Shown: one piece after another, positions 8,770 to 18,126 of the stretch
Layout of the letters: every line of letters begins with the position of its first letter
How positions within the stretch are numbered: position 1 is the stretch's first letter
DNA from: Verrucomicrobia bacterium IMCC26134
GTDB lineage: Bacteria > Verrucomicrobiota > Verrucomicrobiia > Opitutales > Opitutaceae
DNA: 64,000 nucleotides
Assembly: GCA_000972765.1 (NCBI GenBank)
Contig: CP011265.1
Coordinates: 2,725,001-2,789,000 of the forward strand
Reading direction: 5' to 3'
Translations under genes and position numbers: made by a program
Notes under the pieces: generated by a model
Told to the model about the DNA's origin: nothing
Databases searched by the model: none
The model's input: only the letters and a program-made list of their open reading frames with translations

Positions 8770-10761
8770 TTAGCCAAGAGGTATATGGATCACGATATCG
8801 GAATCCGTCAGACTGATTTTCTCGCTCACGTCAAGCCAGCCGGAGTGATTTTCAATGATACGACGCGCAACGGTGAGCCCCAAACCGACTCCAGTGGTGC
8901 GAGTGGTGAAAAACGGCTCGATGGCCCGCGCTTTGGTTTCCGGAGTGAAGCCGGTGCCTTCATCGCGGAAACGTAGATTCAAGACGGGGTTGCCCTTCGT
9001 GTCCTCACCTTGCTCAAGCACCACACGAATGCCCCCGCCGACCGGAGTCTCTTGCAGTCCGTTCAGGAATATTTCTTCAAGCGCATGGATGATACTGGCC
9101 TGATGAACCCGGACCGGAGTGTCCTCATTCTGACCGGATATCTGAAGATGCGCTTGTTTGCCAAGAGAAGTCGCGGCGCGCTGAAAGGCCGATCGTAACA
9201 TAGGACCAACCGGCAGCCATCCGTCGGCGGGATGTGCGGGTTGCGATAGAAACAGCATCTGTTCGGTGAAGCGCTGGATACGCCCCGTCTCACGCCCTAG
9301 CGCGGACTTGAGAGACTCACGGAATTCCTGGCTCGCGTAATCCGTATCGATTAACTGGTGATGCGTGCTAAGCGGAACCAGTGAGTTACGAATTTCATGC
9401 GCGAAACGTTTAGCGATGAGGGCAATGAGCTTAAAGTTCGAAGCCTCAACCTCGGCCTTTTGCACTGCCTGTATCTGCGTGAAATCCTCGACCAATGCCA
9501 TCGCAGGTTGCGGCAACCGGTTGTCGGGCGAAGGAAAGGGCACCAGACTGACGCGATAAGAGCGACCAGCGTTTTTCTCGGAAACGACAAAAAATGGCTC
9601 AACTTGTTTACCGTTTTCAGCGAGGTCATGCAGCGCGGAAGCAAGGGAGCGCGGCAGATCAGCAAAATCCACGCGTGTATCAGCGACGTTCGATTCACCG
9701 CGTAGGAAACGGATAAAAGCGCGGTTAGCATGCTGCACGCTAAGATCCGCCCCCAAGACCACGCTGCCGCTTGTGATCGCGCCTAAAACATCAGAAAACA
9801 AGCGGTGGCTGGAGGCGAGTTGATGATGCAACCAGCTGTTTTTTACCGCCAGTCCGAGTTCCTCGAGCAAATGATACACGAGTTGAAGTTCGGAGTCCTC
9901 CAACGGATTGCCTGTGACGCGTCCACCGATCACTGCTACGCCAAGCGTGCGTTCACGATCATTGATGGGCAGCGCCACCTGACATCCCAGAACGTCAAAC
10001 TCGCGCTGGATTTTAGCGTCGTCTTGGACCGACGATGAAGGACCGTCTTTCTCGGCCCTCAGTATTTGGGCAAACCGTGTAATGTGCAGGCCGATACCGC
10101 TCAGGCGCGATAACTCAATGCACTCGAGCAGATCATTCGAAATACCTACCGCTCCAACACAGGTAAGACGATCCCGGTTGCGCAGAACAGAAGTCTGCCC
10201 GAGAGTCCCCGAAGGCGCAGGCTCTAAAAATAACGCGATCCGGTTTACGTTCAAAACTTCGCGCAGCTTCAGCACGAAATGTTGGGCAAACAGTTTATGG
10301 TCCAATGAGTAACCCAGGACACGCGAGAAGTTTCTAAGGACCTCAAGATCGGTGTTTACCAAGGCTACAGCAGGTGCGGAAACCGAAATATTCCGATGTG
10401 ATAAACCGGGATTGCGCTCCTTGGGCGCAAGCAACGCCCGGGTAGCTCTTTCAAAAACAGGTAAAACCAGCGGAGTCCGAAGCACTAAATCAGCCCCGGC
10501 AGAGTAAGCCATCTGCTCGGTTTCAGCAGAAACACCTATAGTAACAACCAGTGGGATTGAGCCGGCGGCTTCTTTGATTGCGGAAACTGATGCCGGGCAA
10601 TCACCCAAGTAGACAACAAGATCAAAAAGACCTGAGCTCAACAGATCCAGAGCTGAGTCGAGGTCATCTTTACGTATGGTCTTGTGTTTAGGGGAAGTGA
10701 AGAGAGCGGTCGCATTTAAACGCGCCAGAGAATCTTCGGAAATAAGCAGGGTATGGATCAC
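8770..10761 (-). CDS. Soluble multi-domain histidine kinase (pseudo-receiver, GAF, PAS, HisKA, HATPase)
   Basis: 663 aa, no membrane segment. Residues 1-115 look like a receiver fold, but the phospho-acceptor position (DLVVYLGD) and the conserved Lys (LRTPLVL) are not canonical, so it is likely a pseudo-receiver. A GAF-like region spans about 140-310, a PAS-like region about 320-430, then HisKA with H455 (KRFAHEIRNSLVPLS) and HATPase_c (DEGTGFT, TTGVGLGLTVARR). It is the first gene of the leftward operon, divergent from the thioesterase-methyltransferase fusion across a 169-nt AT-rich spacer. It is probably a cytoplasmic sensor within the same circuit; the ligand is unknown. Confidence 0.88.
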   Translation of the reverse strand: MIHTLLISEDSLARLNATALFTSPKHKTIRKDDLDSALDLLSSGLFDLVVYLGDCPASVSAIKEAAGSIPLVVTIGVSAETEQMAYSAGADLVLRTPLVLPVFERATRALLAPKERNPGLSHRNISVSAPAVALVNTDLEVLRNFSRVLGYSLDHKLFAQHFVLKLREVLNVNRIALFLEPAPSGTLGQTSVLRNRDRLTCVGAVGISNDLLECIELSRLSGIGLHITRFAQILRAEKDGPSSSVQDDAKIQREFDVLGCQVALPINDRERTLGVAVIGGRVTGNPLEDSELQLVYHLLEELGLAVKNSWLHHQLASSHRLFSDVLGAITSGSVVLGADLSVQHANRAFIRFLRGESNVADTRVDFADLPRSLASALHDLAENGKQVEPFFVVSEKNAGRSYRVSLVPFPSPDNRLPQPAMALVEDFTQIQAVQKAEVEASNFKLIALIAKRFAHEIRNSLVPLSTHHQLIDTDYASQEFRESLKSALGRETGRIQRFTEQMLFLSQPAHPADGWLPVGPMLRSAFQRAATSLGKQAHLQISGQNEDTPVRVHQASIIHALEEIFLNGLQETPVGGGIRVVLEQGEDTKGNPVLNLRFRDEGTGFTPETKARAIEPFFTTRTTGVGLGLTVARRIIENHSGWLDVSEKISLTDSDIVIHIPLG

Positions 10762-10930
10762 TGCGGGTTATAATCTATACGGACTTAAAAGGTTATTGTT
10801 GAATTTAAAAAACAATAGATCACTTACTCCATAGCAACAGGAAATTGAACGATACAAAGGCATGAAATAGCATAAGCGTAAGCGCAATATTACAACAATA
10901 ACGCCCCCCTTAGGCAACACAGGTATTTTC
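10762..10930. promoter_or_regulatory. Divergent AT-rich intergenic region between signalling operons
   Basis: 169 nt, much AT-richer than the window average, separating two operons that start in opposite directions; promoters for both must lie here. A short inverted repeat (ATTGTT at 10795-10800 and AACAAT at 10811-10816) is a candidate operator. No -10/-35 pair stands out strongly enough to call. The start codon of the rightward gene is preceded only by a weak ribosome binding site (ACAGGT). Confidence 0.4.
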
Positions 10931-12649
10931 ATGAAAAACACCAAAGTTTCAACTTCTGTGGCGAGGATTCAAAGTAGTCTGGTTTTCTTCCCGAGTCGTA
11001 ACGGCCTCAAAATGGCCGCCTACATCGATAAGCTGGAGGGGCAAACTGAATGTCTTGGGTATGTAGTCATGGCGCCCAAATACGGCGAAACAAAGAAAAA
11101 TAATCTCCAACTAGCTTACAACCTAGCTGCTAATGGATTAAAGGTTTTGCGTTTCGACCACACTAACCACGTGGGTGAAAGCGAAGGCCAGATGCTACGG
11201 TATACGCTACCAGGGGCGGTTGAAGACATCCTCGGAGCATACGACTACCTTGAGAGACATCACGGCATCCTGCAAGCCGGTCTAGTGGCAAGTAGTCTGG
11301 CCGGACGCATGGCAATAAGAGCCACAAGTTTGGATAAGCGTATCAACCACCTCACTTGTCTGGTCGGTGTTGTGAACATACAGCAAACGCTCGCTATTGT
11401 TTATCAGGAGGACGTGGTCACAAATTATCTGGATGGAAAAAGATGGGGTATAAACGATGTGCTAGGTTTCGAAATTGATTTCGAGAACTTCGCGGCTGCG
11501 ATGATTGAAAGCAACCTATACAGCTACAGCGGCACTTGTGAGGACTTGGCTGCCATCCATGTTCCAGTTTCATTACTTTCAGCCGAAAATGATCCCTGGG
11601 TAAATGTGGAGGAAGCAAGACACGCCATGTCGTTAACGCCTCAGGGCGATTTCCATAAAATCCAGAATGCGATGCACGAGGTAAGGGAAAACCCGGAGGC
11701 CGCTCAAAAAACTTTCCTTAAAATAACAAGCATCTGTCTTGAAAAATCGACCGGACGCAAAATCCAGGATCATCAGTTGCTTGCTCCTGATAAAAAGAAT
11801 TTACTAGAACAAAATAAAGTAGAGCGCCAAAGGCTAAAAGCCTCAAACAATGAGACCCAGACAGAAATCGATTTCTGGAGTCAGTATCTGGCCAAATACA
11901 AATACTTTCAAAATGTAGATGTGTATCAGGAATACATCAACATAGTTGGCCAATTGCTGGGAGACTTTCGCCCGGGTGAAATTTTACTGGATGCTGGATG
12001 CGGAAATGGAATGTTCGGCATATGGACGATAAGAAATCTCTTAGGGAAAGAAAAAGTAATTTTCGATCCTCCGTTAATATATAGCGGATTGGACCTTACG
12101 CACGAAGGGATATTGGAAGCTGCAAAAAATCACAATAAACTGAGCGGCGACTTAGCCAAGTCTCAAAAATTAGCGGACAAAGGAATCAGTTTTATATACG
12201 GGAGCGTGGATTTTAACAAGGCATCAGATACATCAAAAAGCCTAGGCTCTCCGGTAATCAGCTATGCAGCCAATACGTTCGATAAAATATGCTGCAGTCT
12301 ACTCATATCCTATCTGGAGGATCCCTCCGAACTGGTTAGGCAACTCTTCCGGGTGCTAAAACCTGGAGGCAAACTGGTTCTCTCGAGCATGAAACCTTAC
12401 TGCGACCTATCAGATATGTATCGATCTTATGCTGAAAAAAACCTCAGCGCACAAAGCGAGCAGGACATAGAGTCCGGCCGCAATCTGCTCACTGCTGCGG
12501 GAAAAATCAAATTCAAGGAGGAACTAGGCATCTATAAGTTTTACTCCACAGAAGAACTCAGCGAACTGTTGATTGATTGCGGTTTCATAAAACTAAAAGC
12601 CCTGTCTTCTTTTGGTAATCAAGCGAATATTATTCTAGCCGAGAAGTGA
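10931..12649 (+). CDS. LuxD-like acyl-ACP thioesterase/acyltransferase fused to a class I SAM methyltransferase
   Basis: 572 aa. Residues ~15-275 resemble LuxD, the myristoyl-ACP thioesterase of luminous bacteria: FDHTNHVGESEG matches the LuxD DSLHHVG region, GLVASSLAGRMA gives nucleophile S122, ENDPWV gives D221 and MHEVRENP gives H249, at the order and spacing of the LuxD Ser-Asp-His triad. After a charged linker (280-315), residues ~320-570 form a Rossmann methyltransferase with motif I LLDAGCGNG (354-360) and a LKPGGKLVLSS strand. Inferred role: release a fatty acid from acyl-ACP, then methylate it or a derivative. It overlaps the next kinase gene by GTGA. Base composition is AT-rich compared with both flanks, suggesting transfer. 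A different acyl product or a catabolic esterase role cannot be excluded. Confidence 0.85.
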   Translation: MKNTKVSTSVARIQSSLVFFPSRNGLKMAAYIDKLEGQTECLGYVVMAPKYGETKKNNLQLAYNLAANGLKVLRFDHTNHVGESEGQMLRYTLPGAVEDILGAYDYLERHHGILQAGLVASSLAGRMAIRATSLDKRINHLTCLVGVVNIQQTLAIVYQEDVVTNYLDGKRWGINDVLGFEIDFENFAAAMIESNLYSYSGTCEDLAAIHVPVSLLSAENDPWVNVEEARHAMSLTPQGDFHKIQNAMHEVRENPEAAQKTFLKITSICLEKSTGRKIQDHQLLAPDKKNLLEQNKVERQRLKASNNETQTEIDFWSQYLAKYKYFQNVDVYQEYINIVGQLLGDFRPGEILLDAGCGNGMFGIWTIRNLLGKEKVIFDPPLIYSGLDLTHEGILEAAKNHNKLSGDLAKSQKLADKGISFIYGSVDFNKASDTSKSLGSPVISYAANTFDKICCSLLISYLEDPSELVRQLFRVLKPGGKLVLSSMKPYCDLSDMYRSYAEKNLSAQSEQDIESGRNLLTAAGKIKFKEELGIYKFYSTEELSELLIDCGFIKLKALSSFGNQANIILAEK

Positions 12650-14748
12650 TATACCTAGGCTTAATTTCAGCTTTTATCAACGCGGCGGCCAGTATGGCGC
12701 TCGGCATGGTGGTCTTTTCCAAAAAGCCCCGAGATGCCAAGACGAAAATGTTCACATGGGTGATGGTGGCGGTGGCGACTTGGTCCACGATGTATTTTTG
12801 CTGGTTAATGTCGGGTAATGCCCGGACAGCTCTAATATACTGCCGGCTACTATCAGCAGCCGCGATCATGATTCCCGTATGCTACGCACATTTTATCATT
12901 AATCTTACCGGAGCCTCCCACCGGCGCGAAATGAGGGCCCGCTACGTAATCGCAGCAGTTTTATTCGGGCTCTCCTTCACGCCATGGATAGTTTCACATG
13001 TAGAATCTAATAAATGGTTTATTTTCTGGCCCAAGGCAGGTCCTTTATACCCTCTATATCTGGGCTTCTTCTTTTACATATTCGTCCGAGTCACCACACT
13101 ACTCCTCGGCGAATTCAAAAAGTCGACATTCCTGAGACGAAACCAACTTCTATATGTAATCATCTTTACTCTGATCGGGCTACTGGGTGCTTCCACCAAC
13201 TACTTTTTATGGTATGACATTCCCATCCCTCCGGTTGGAAACATCTTCGTGACGGTTTACATGATCGGCGTTGCGTATGCCGTCATCCGATTTCGTCTGA
13301 TGGAGTTCAATCTACTGATCGCCCGTTCGATCAGTTACATTGTGCTGATTCCCTTGATCGCATTACTGCAAACCTCCGCAGTATACCTACTAAATAAAAC
13401 AACTGAACGCACAATCAATATCTACTATCTAGTTTTTGTCTGCTCCTTCATAGGCACCCTGCTTTTGATAATATGGGGTCCAAACTTACGCAGAAAAATC
13501 GACGGCTTGCTTGAACAAAGATTCCTCGGGGTAATGGCAGCACGAAGGGCCAAACTTAGGGCGCTGACACAGCAAATAAGCACGATCAAAGATGAAGAGG
13601 GTATATTCAAGCAAACGGTCGAGTCGATTGCGGAGACTTTGACCGTCGACCACGTAGGCATATTCATGCGAATAGATTACGAACCAATCTTCACGCTTAA
13701 AGCTTTCATCAGCAATCAGATACCGCGATTAAAAAAACTGATTGTCAATGATAAAAACCCCCTTGTTTTAGTCCTTCAGCAATCTCCCCATGCTTTGTTA
13801 TTAGACGAAATAGAACATAATCCATCCAATCAAAACAGACAATCTATCGCTCAATTGAGACGTGAAAGCGGCGTTGAGTTAGCGGTCCCAATTTATGCAG
13901 GGAGTTTTTTCTATGGATTTCTGGCCCTAGGTCGAAGAAGGACGGATATTTTCTATTCAGATGCCGACCTCACTCTTTTGGAATCTCTCGGATTGCAAAT
14001 CGGACTCAATCTGCGAACGAGACAATTAGAACGTCAGTCAAATCATAGCGAAAAGCTAATTTCACTGGGAACCTTAGCCGCAGGGTTAGCCCATGAAATA
14101 CGAAATCCATTGGTTTCCATACGAACATTCAGTGAATTGATCGGTGATGAAAACAATGACGCCGATTTCTATCGAGAATTTAAAAGTGTAGTGGGCAGAG
14201 ATGTTACACGTATCACTGCTATAATTGAAAACATCTCGGCTTTTGCCGAAAACTCCCAGGTCAAAACAGGGCCGGTGAATATTAAAGAGGTCATCAACGG
14301 AGTATACGATATAGCTAAAACCGAGTTCACTAGGGCGGGTGTATCATTCGAAAAACCTGAGTCCGACATGCCTTTGGTGCAGGGAAATTACAGTCAGCTC
14401 CTCCAAGTATTCCTCAACCTTTTCCAAAATGCGATTCATGCACTGGAGGGCAGAAACTCCCCCTGCGTCAAGATTGGCTTTCGTCTGGAGTCGGATGAAG
14501 CGGGATGCCAGACCTTGATTGTATCTGTAGCCGATAATGGTGCAGGCATCGATGAAATCGTAAAAGCTAGAATTTTCGATCCGTTTATCACGACAAAAGC
14601 GACCGGTGACCAAGTTGTGCGCAGGGGCATGGGACTGGGCCTGGCTATTGTAAAACGAATCATTGAAGCTCATAACGGTTCCATCAACGTGACCAGCGAG
14701 TCCGGTTGCGGAACCACATTTTACGTGCATCTGCCCTGTATAACATGA
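12646..14748 (+). CDS. Membrane sensor histidine kinase with 7TM-type N-terminus and GAF domain
   Basis: 700 aa from a GTG that overlaps the upstream stop (GTGA), so translation is likely coupled. About nine hydrophobic segments fill residues 1-280, with the AYAVIRFRLMEFN signature that follows the 7TM sensor region in this kinase class. Residues ~310-460 are GAF-like, then HisKA with H483 (AAGLAHEIRNPLVSIRTF) and HATPase_c (DNGAGIDE, RRGMGLGLAIVKR). It is co-translated with the acyl thioesterase-methyltransferase, as PhcS is paired with the methyltransferase PhcB. It is a good candidate receptor for a membrane-soluble lipid signal (inference). AT-rich like the gene before it. Confidence 0.88.
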   Translation: MIYLGLISAFINAAASMALGMVVFSKKPRDAKTKMFTWVMVAVATWSTMYFCWLMSGNARTALIYCRLLSAAAIMIPVCYAHFIINLTGASHRREMRARYVIAAVLFGLSFTPWIVSHVESNKWFIFWPKAGPLYPLYLGFFFYIFVRVTTLLLGEFKKSTFLRRNQLLYVIIFTLIGLLGASTNYFLWYDIPIPPVGNIFVTVYMIGVAYAVIRFRLMEFNLLIARSISYIVLIPLIALLQTSAVYLLNKTTERTINIYYLVFVCSFIGTLLLIIWGPNLRRKIDGLLEQRFLGVMAARRAKLRALTQQISTIKDEEGIFKQTVESIAETLTVDHVGIFMRIDYEPIFTLKAFISNQIPRLKKLIVNDKNPLVLVLQQSPHALLLDEIEHNPSNQNRQSIAQLRRESGVELAVPIYAGSFFYGFLALGRRRTDIFYSDADLTLLESLGLQIGLNLRTRQLERQSNHSEKLISLGTLAAGLAHEIRNPLVSIRTFSELIGDENNDADFYREFKSVVGRDVTRITAIIENISAFAENSQVKTGPVNIKEVINGVYDIAKTEFTRAGVSFEKPESDMPLVQGNYSQLLQVFLNLFQNAIHALEGRNSPCVKIGFRLESDEAGCQTLIVSVADNGAGIDEIVKARIFDPFITTKATGDQVVRRGMGLGLAIVKRIIEAHNGSINVTSESGCGTTFYVHLPCIT

Positions 14749-16139
14749 CACCAACCAACCAATCACCCGTTGCGGTAAACTTATCCGGACCGTCGGCATT
14801 ACGAGAGTTGGCGAAAGCCTTTAGACATATACACGATTTCCGCAGATTCACCGAGATGCTGGAAAGCGCCCTCGGCAAAGCGGCCTTTTTTGAAACCGCA
14901 CGAATTCAACTGTTCCCCGACTCCACCCCGGCCAATCTATTTTCCGAAGGGAACCTTGTATTACCACTGTCCGGACAGGGTGAAATGCACGGCATGTTAG
15001 CCGTTGCAGGCGGGACTGAGCCACGGGCCTTCGGACCGGAAGATATCCATTTATTATCCGCATTGGGTTCGGTAATTGCGGCTGCTCTAGATCATGCCCT
15101 TCGGCACGGTGAGATTCAGCGCAATCTTGATATCCTTACCTTTATCCTGAACCTTGCCCCTGTCGGGCTTGTGGCACTAGACACAGAGCGGCGTGTCTTA
15201 GTTGCAAATGATCTAGCGCGACGTTGGCTGGGTGCAGGAAAAAACGAGGATTTGACCAATCGACTCACTCCCGAGGTCCTAGGAGTGCAGTGGTGGTCGC
15301 AATCGAAATTCCACCTTCGCACCGAAGGACGCCTTGTCTACGTCGAATCATGCACCGTTTGTGATACTGCGGGGAATGGCATAGGCCCCACTGCGATTGT
15401 ATTAACCGATATGTCAGCGGAACAGATGCGGCTTTTCGATGGACTTCAACGGGAGCTTTACCGGTGCAGGTGGCTCGAAACGGAGCTTTCCTTTGTGTTG
15501 CTGGAATCAACTCAGGCAGGCAGGGGATTACTCCAGCGCCTGCCGGATTTGCGTGCGGTGCTCAAACCGGGCGAGATCGCCGGACCTTACGACGCTTTTC
15601 GTATTGGATTAGTATTACCGGAAACCAATCGAGCGCAAGTCATGGCACGGCTGCGATCATGGGTAGAAATGGTGCCACCGGAAGGACTAAGGGCGGCGGT
15701 TGTTTCTACATCAGATACAACATCGGCCGAACACTTGCTGAGTCAGGCGCTTGCCGGCATGAAACCGGTTGAAGATCTGCTGCGCAGAGTGCTCTTGCTG
15801 CACGATGATTACCCGGCGGTGAACGATATGCTGGAAATGGTGCTGGGGCGCCATTATGACGTCGTTAAAAGCTCGAATCTCGGAGACAGCATGAAACTTC
15901 TGCGCTCCCGCCCTTTCGATGGATTGGTCACTGAAGTCGATCTGCGTTCAGGGGAAAGCGGCGTGAATCTGGCTTTGTTGGCCAAACAACTGCAGCCATC
16001 GATTCGTCCCTTTTTTACCACGGTGACACACGCAGGTAAATCGCTCACCAGTGCACCAGAGCTTTCCGACCACGTGGTCATTCGCAAGCCCTTCGATGTG
16101 CGACAGCTCGAGCAAGCCATGCGTGAAGCGCTCAACTGA
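14745..16139 (+). CDS. GAF/PAS protein with degenerate central region and atypical C-terminal receiver
   Basis: 464 aa from the ATG at 14745, overlapping the kinase stop by ATGA; the TTG at 14706 would lie inside the kinase gene. GAF-like region about residues 20-130, PAS-like 130-240 (LAPVGLVALDTERRVLVAND), a central domain of unclear family (240-345), then a receiver-like domain. That receiver keeps the acidic pair (LLLHDDYPAV) and the Lys (VIRKPFD), but the expected phospho-acceptor aligns with E397 (GLVTEVDLRSGESG), with D399 two residues on. It ends the rightward signalling operon. No DNA-binding domain is visible. The role is probably integration or output of the kinase circuit. Confidence 0.75.
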   Translation: MTPTNQSPVAVNLSGPSALRELAKAFRHIHDFRRFTEMLESALGKAAFFETARIQLFPDSTPANLFSEGNLVLPLSGQGEMHGMLAVAGGTEPRAFGPEDIHLLSALGSVIAAALDHALRHGEIQRNLDILTFILNLAPVGLVALDTERRVLVANDLARRWLGAGKNEDLTNRLTPEVLGVQWWSQSKFHLRTEGRLVYVESCTVCDTAGNGIGPTAIVLTDMSAEQMRLFDGLQRELYRCRWLETELSFVLLESTQAGRGLLQRLPDLRAVLKPGEIAGPYDAFRIGLVLPETNRAQVMARLRSWVEMVPPEGLRAAVVSTSDTTSAEHLLSQALAGMKPVEDLLRRVLLLHDDYPAVNDMLEMVLGRHYDVVKSSNLGDSMKLLRSRPFDGLVTEVDLRSGESGVNLALLAKQLQPSIRPFFTTVTHAGKSLTSAPELSDHVVIRKPFDVRQLEQAMREALN

Positions 16140-16187
16140 GTTTCTTCGAGGCAAGCTCCAGTTAAGATACCACCCAGGTAGTGCGCA

Positions 16188-16304
<117 letters not shown>

Positions 16305-16391
16305 AAATACGAGAGCCGAAAACAAGTCCGCTGCGCGCAAAGCGCAAGGTCTTTTCTCGCTCCCCTGCACACCTTTTTACTTTGCCCGCCA

Positions 16392-17345
16392 CTAGACGCC
16401 AAACCACGCGCCGGCTTCGGTCCGATCGCGGCTGATCTGATCACATAATTCATCAACGCCGGCAAATCGCCGCTCGGCTCTTAAAAAGCTCAGCCACTCC
16501 ACACGAAGTTCGTCTCCCGTGCCGTAGGGACACTCACCAAGAACATGCACCTCCAGTTGGGGCGCGCTCGCCTGCTCCACCGTGGGGCGCAACCCGTAAT
16601 TTGCCACTGCCGGCAGGGATTCTCCGCCTGACGCGGAGAGGGCGGTCACTTTCACCGCATAAACACCAAACTTCGGCTTGAGATCCGGTTCCCAGGCCAG
16701 ATTAAGCGTGGGGAATCCGATCGTGCGACCAAGCTGCTTTCCCGCCCGCACCACGCCGCTGCTGGTGTAGACCGCCCCGAGCAATACGTTGGCGGCATCA
16801 ATGCGCCCTTCCGTCAGCAAAGTCCGGATACGCGTGCTGCTGATCGGTTCGCCGTCGCCGTTGATACGCGGCGCGCTCACGACGTGCAGTCCGGCTTTCC
16901 TGGCCTCAGCCACGAGCAGTGCCACGTCGCCGCGACGGCCGCGCCCGAAACGCCAGTTTTCACCTACGTAAACCGTGTGAAGCCCTCCAAGCCGCGCGCG
17001 GAGATACGGCAGCAGCGCTTCGGCTTCGAGCGAGGCGAAGGCGGAGTCAAAGGGCTGCACAATCACCGCCGCCACCCCGAGGGCGAGCAGGGCCGCCACC
17101 CGTTGCTCACGGTCCATGATGAGCCGCACCGGGTCATCCGGACGAAAGAGACGGCTGGGATGCGGATCAAACGTGAGCACCGCCGCGAGCCCCCCGCTGC
17201 GACGCGCCGAGCGCACCGCCGGTTCGATCACCGAACGATGGCCGAGATGGACGCCGTCAAACATGCCTACAGCCAGATGCAGCGGGCGCCGCACCGGCAG
17301 GTCCGTGGCCTGATCCAACCCAACGTAAACGGTGCCGGTGTTCAC
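16392..17345 (-). CDS. ribF: Bifunctional riboflavin kinase/FAD synthetase RibF
   Basis: 317 aa, the usual size. The N-terminal FAD synthetase part carries GMFDGVHLGHRSVI (nucleotidyltransferase HxGH-type motif), FDPHPSRLF and the ISSTRIRTLL signature at about residues 165-175. The C-terminal riboflavin kinase part carries GRTIGFPTLNL and NYGLRPTVE. It makes FMN and FAD from riboflavin. It is the last gene of the nusA operon, 49 nt downstream of truB, a common bacterial order. Confidence 0.96.
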   Translation of the reverse strand: MNTGTVYVGLDQATDLPVRRPLHLAVGMFDGVHLGHRSVIEPAVRSARRSGGLAAVLTFDPHPSRLFRPDDPVRLIMDREQRVAALLALGVAAVIVQPFDSAFASLEAEALLPYLRARLGGLHTVYVGENWRFGRGRRGDVALLVAEARKAGLHVVSAPRINGDGEPISSTRIRTLLTEGRIDAANVLLGAVYTSSGVVRAGKQLGRTIGFPTLNLAWEPDLKPKFGVYAVKVTALSASGGESLPAVANYGLRPTVEQASAPQLEVHVLGECPYGTGDELRVEWLSFLRAERRFAGVDELCDQISRDRTEAGAWFGV

Positions 17346-17394
17346 TGTTTGGTTTGCGGCTACAAGTTAACCAGCGGGTGGAGTGGTGCGCTCC

Positions 17395-18126
17395 TCACCC
17401 AACAACCGTGATGGGCACAGCTTCGTGGGCGGGAACAAGTGCGGCGGACACTTCGACGGGAGACATTTTTTGCAACTGCTCGAGTGTAACCGCACGCTCG
17501 ATCCGGAGGGCGCCCGAATAGGTGCGACGCAGGGCCTTGAGGTGGGCGCCGCAACCCAGTTTTTGCCCGAGGTCATGGGCCAGGGTGCGCACGTAGGTCC
17601 CCTTGGTGCAATCGACCTCGAAATCGAGCTCGTCCGGGGCTGACCAGCGCATGAGATCGAAGCGCTTCACCCTGATAAATCTGGCCTCGCGCTCCACTTC
17701 CTCGCCGGCGCGGGCGGCCTTGTAGAGGGGCTGGCCTTTGATCTTGATCGCGGAAAACATGGGCGGCATCTGATACTGATCCCCCACCATGCCGCGCAAG
17801 GCGGCGCGAATTTGCTCCTCGCTCAACTCCGGCACAGGCCGGGTCTCCAAGACCTCGCCCTCGGCGTCCTGGGTATTAGTCACCTGGCCCAGCTTGATCG
17901 TGCCGACATACCCCTTGTCCACACTCATGAGATACTGGGAGAGCTTGGTCGCCTTGCCCACAAGGATGACGAGCAAGCCGGTGGCCATCGGATCGAGGGT
18001 GCCGGCGTGCCCGATGCGGCTCATCCGCAGGATACCGCGAAGGCGGGCGACCACATCGTGGGATGTGTGGTCGGTGGGTTTGTCGATGAGCAGCACGCCA
18101 TCGAGTTCCTGTTTGGGCGTGATCAT
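17395..18126 (-). CDS. truB: tRNA pseudouridine(55) synthase TruB
   Basis: 243 aa. It contains [31 protein letters not shown] (catalytic Asp in the GTLDP motif, about residue 44) and [13 protein letters not shown], all TruB signatures. The enzyme makes pseudouridine 55 in the T-loop of tRNAs. Its start overlaps the stop of nrnA by one base, indicating translational coupling. It is somewhat short at the C-terminus, with no PUA domain, as in several phyla. Confidence 0.96.
   Translation of the reverse strand: MITPKQELDGVLLIDKPTDHTSHDVVARLRGILRMSRIGHAGTLDPMATGLLVILVGKATKLSQYLMSVDKGYVGTIKLGQVTNTQDAEGEVLETRPVPELSEEQIRAALRGMVGDQYQMPPMFSAIKIKGQPLYKAARAGEEVEREARFIRVKRFDLMRWSAPDELDFEVDCTKGTYVRTLAHDLGQKLGCGAHLKALRRTYSGALRIERAVTLEQLQKMSPVEVSAALVPAHEAVPITVVG

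Noticed and set aside
6303-16139. XrtA/PEP-CTERM (PrsK/PrsR) exosortase locus
   Set aside because: The kinases recall PrsK, but no exosortase, PEP-CTERM protein or sigma54 regulator is present.
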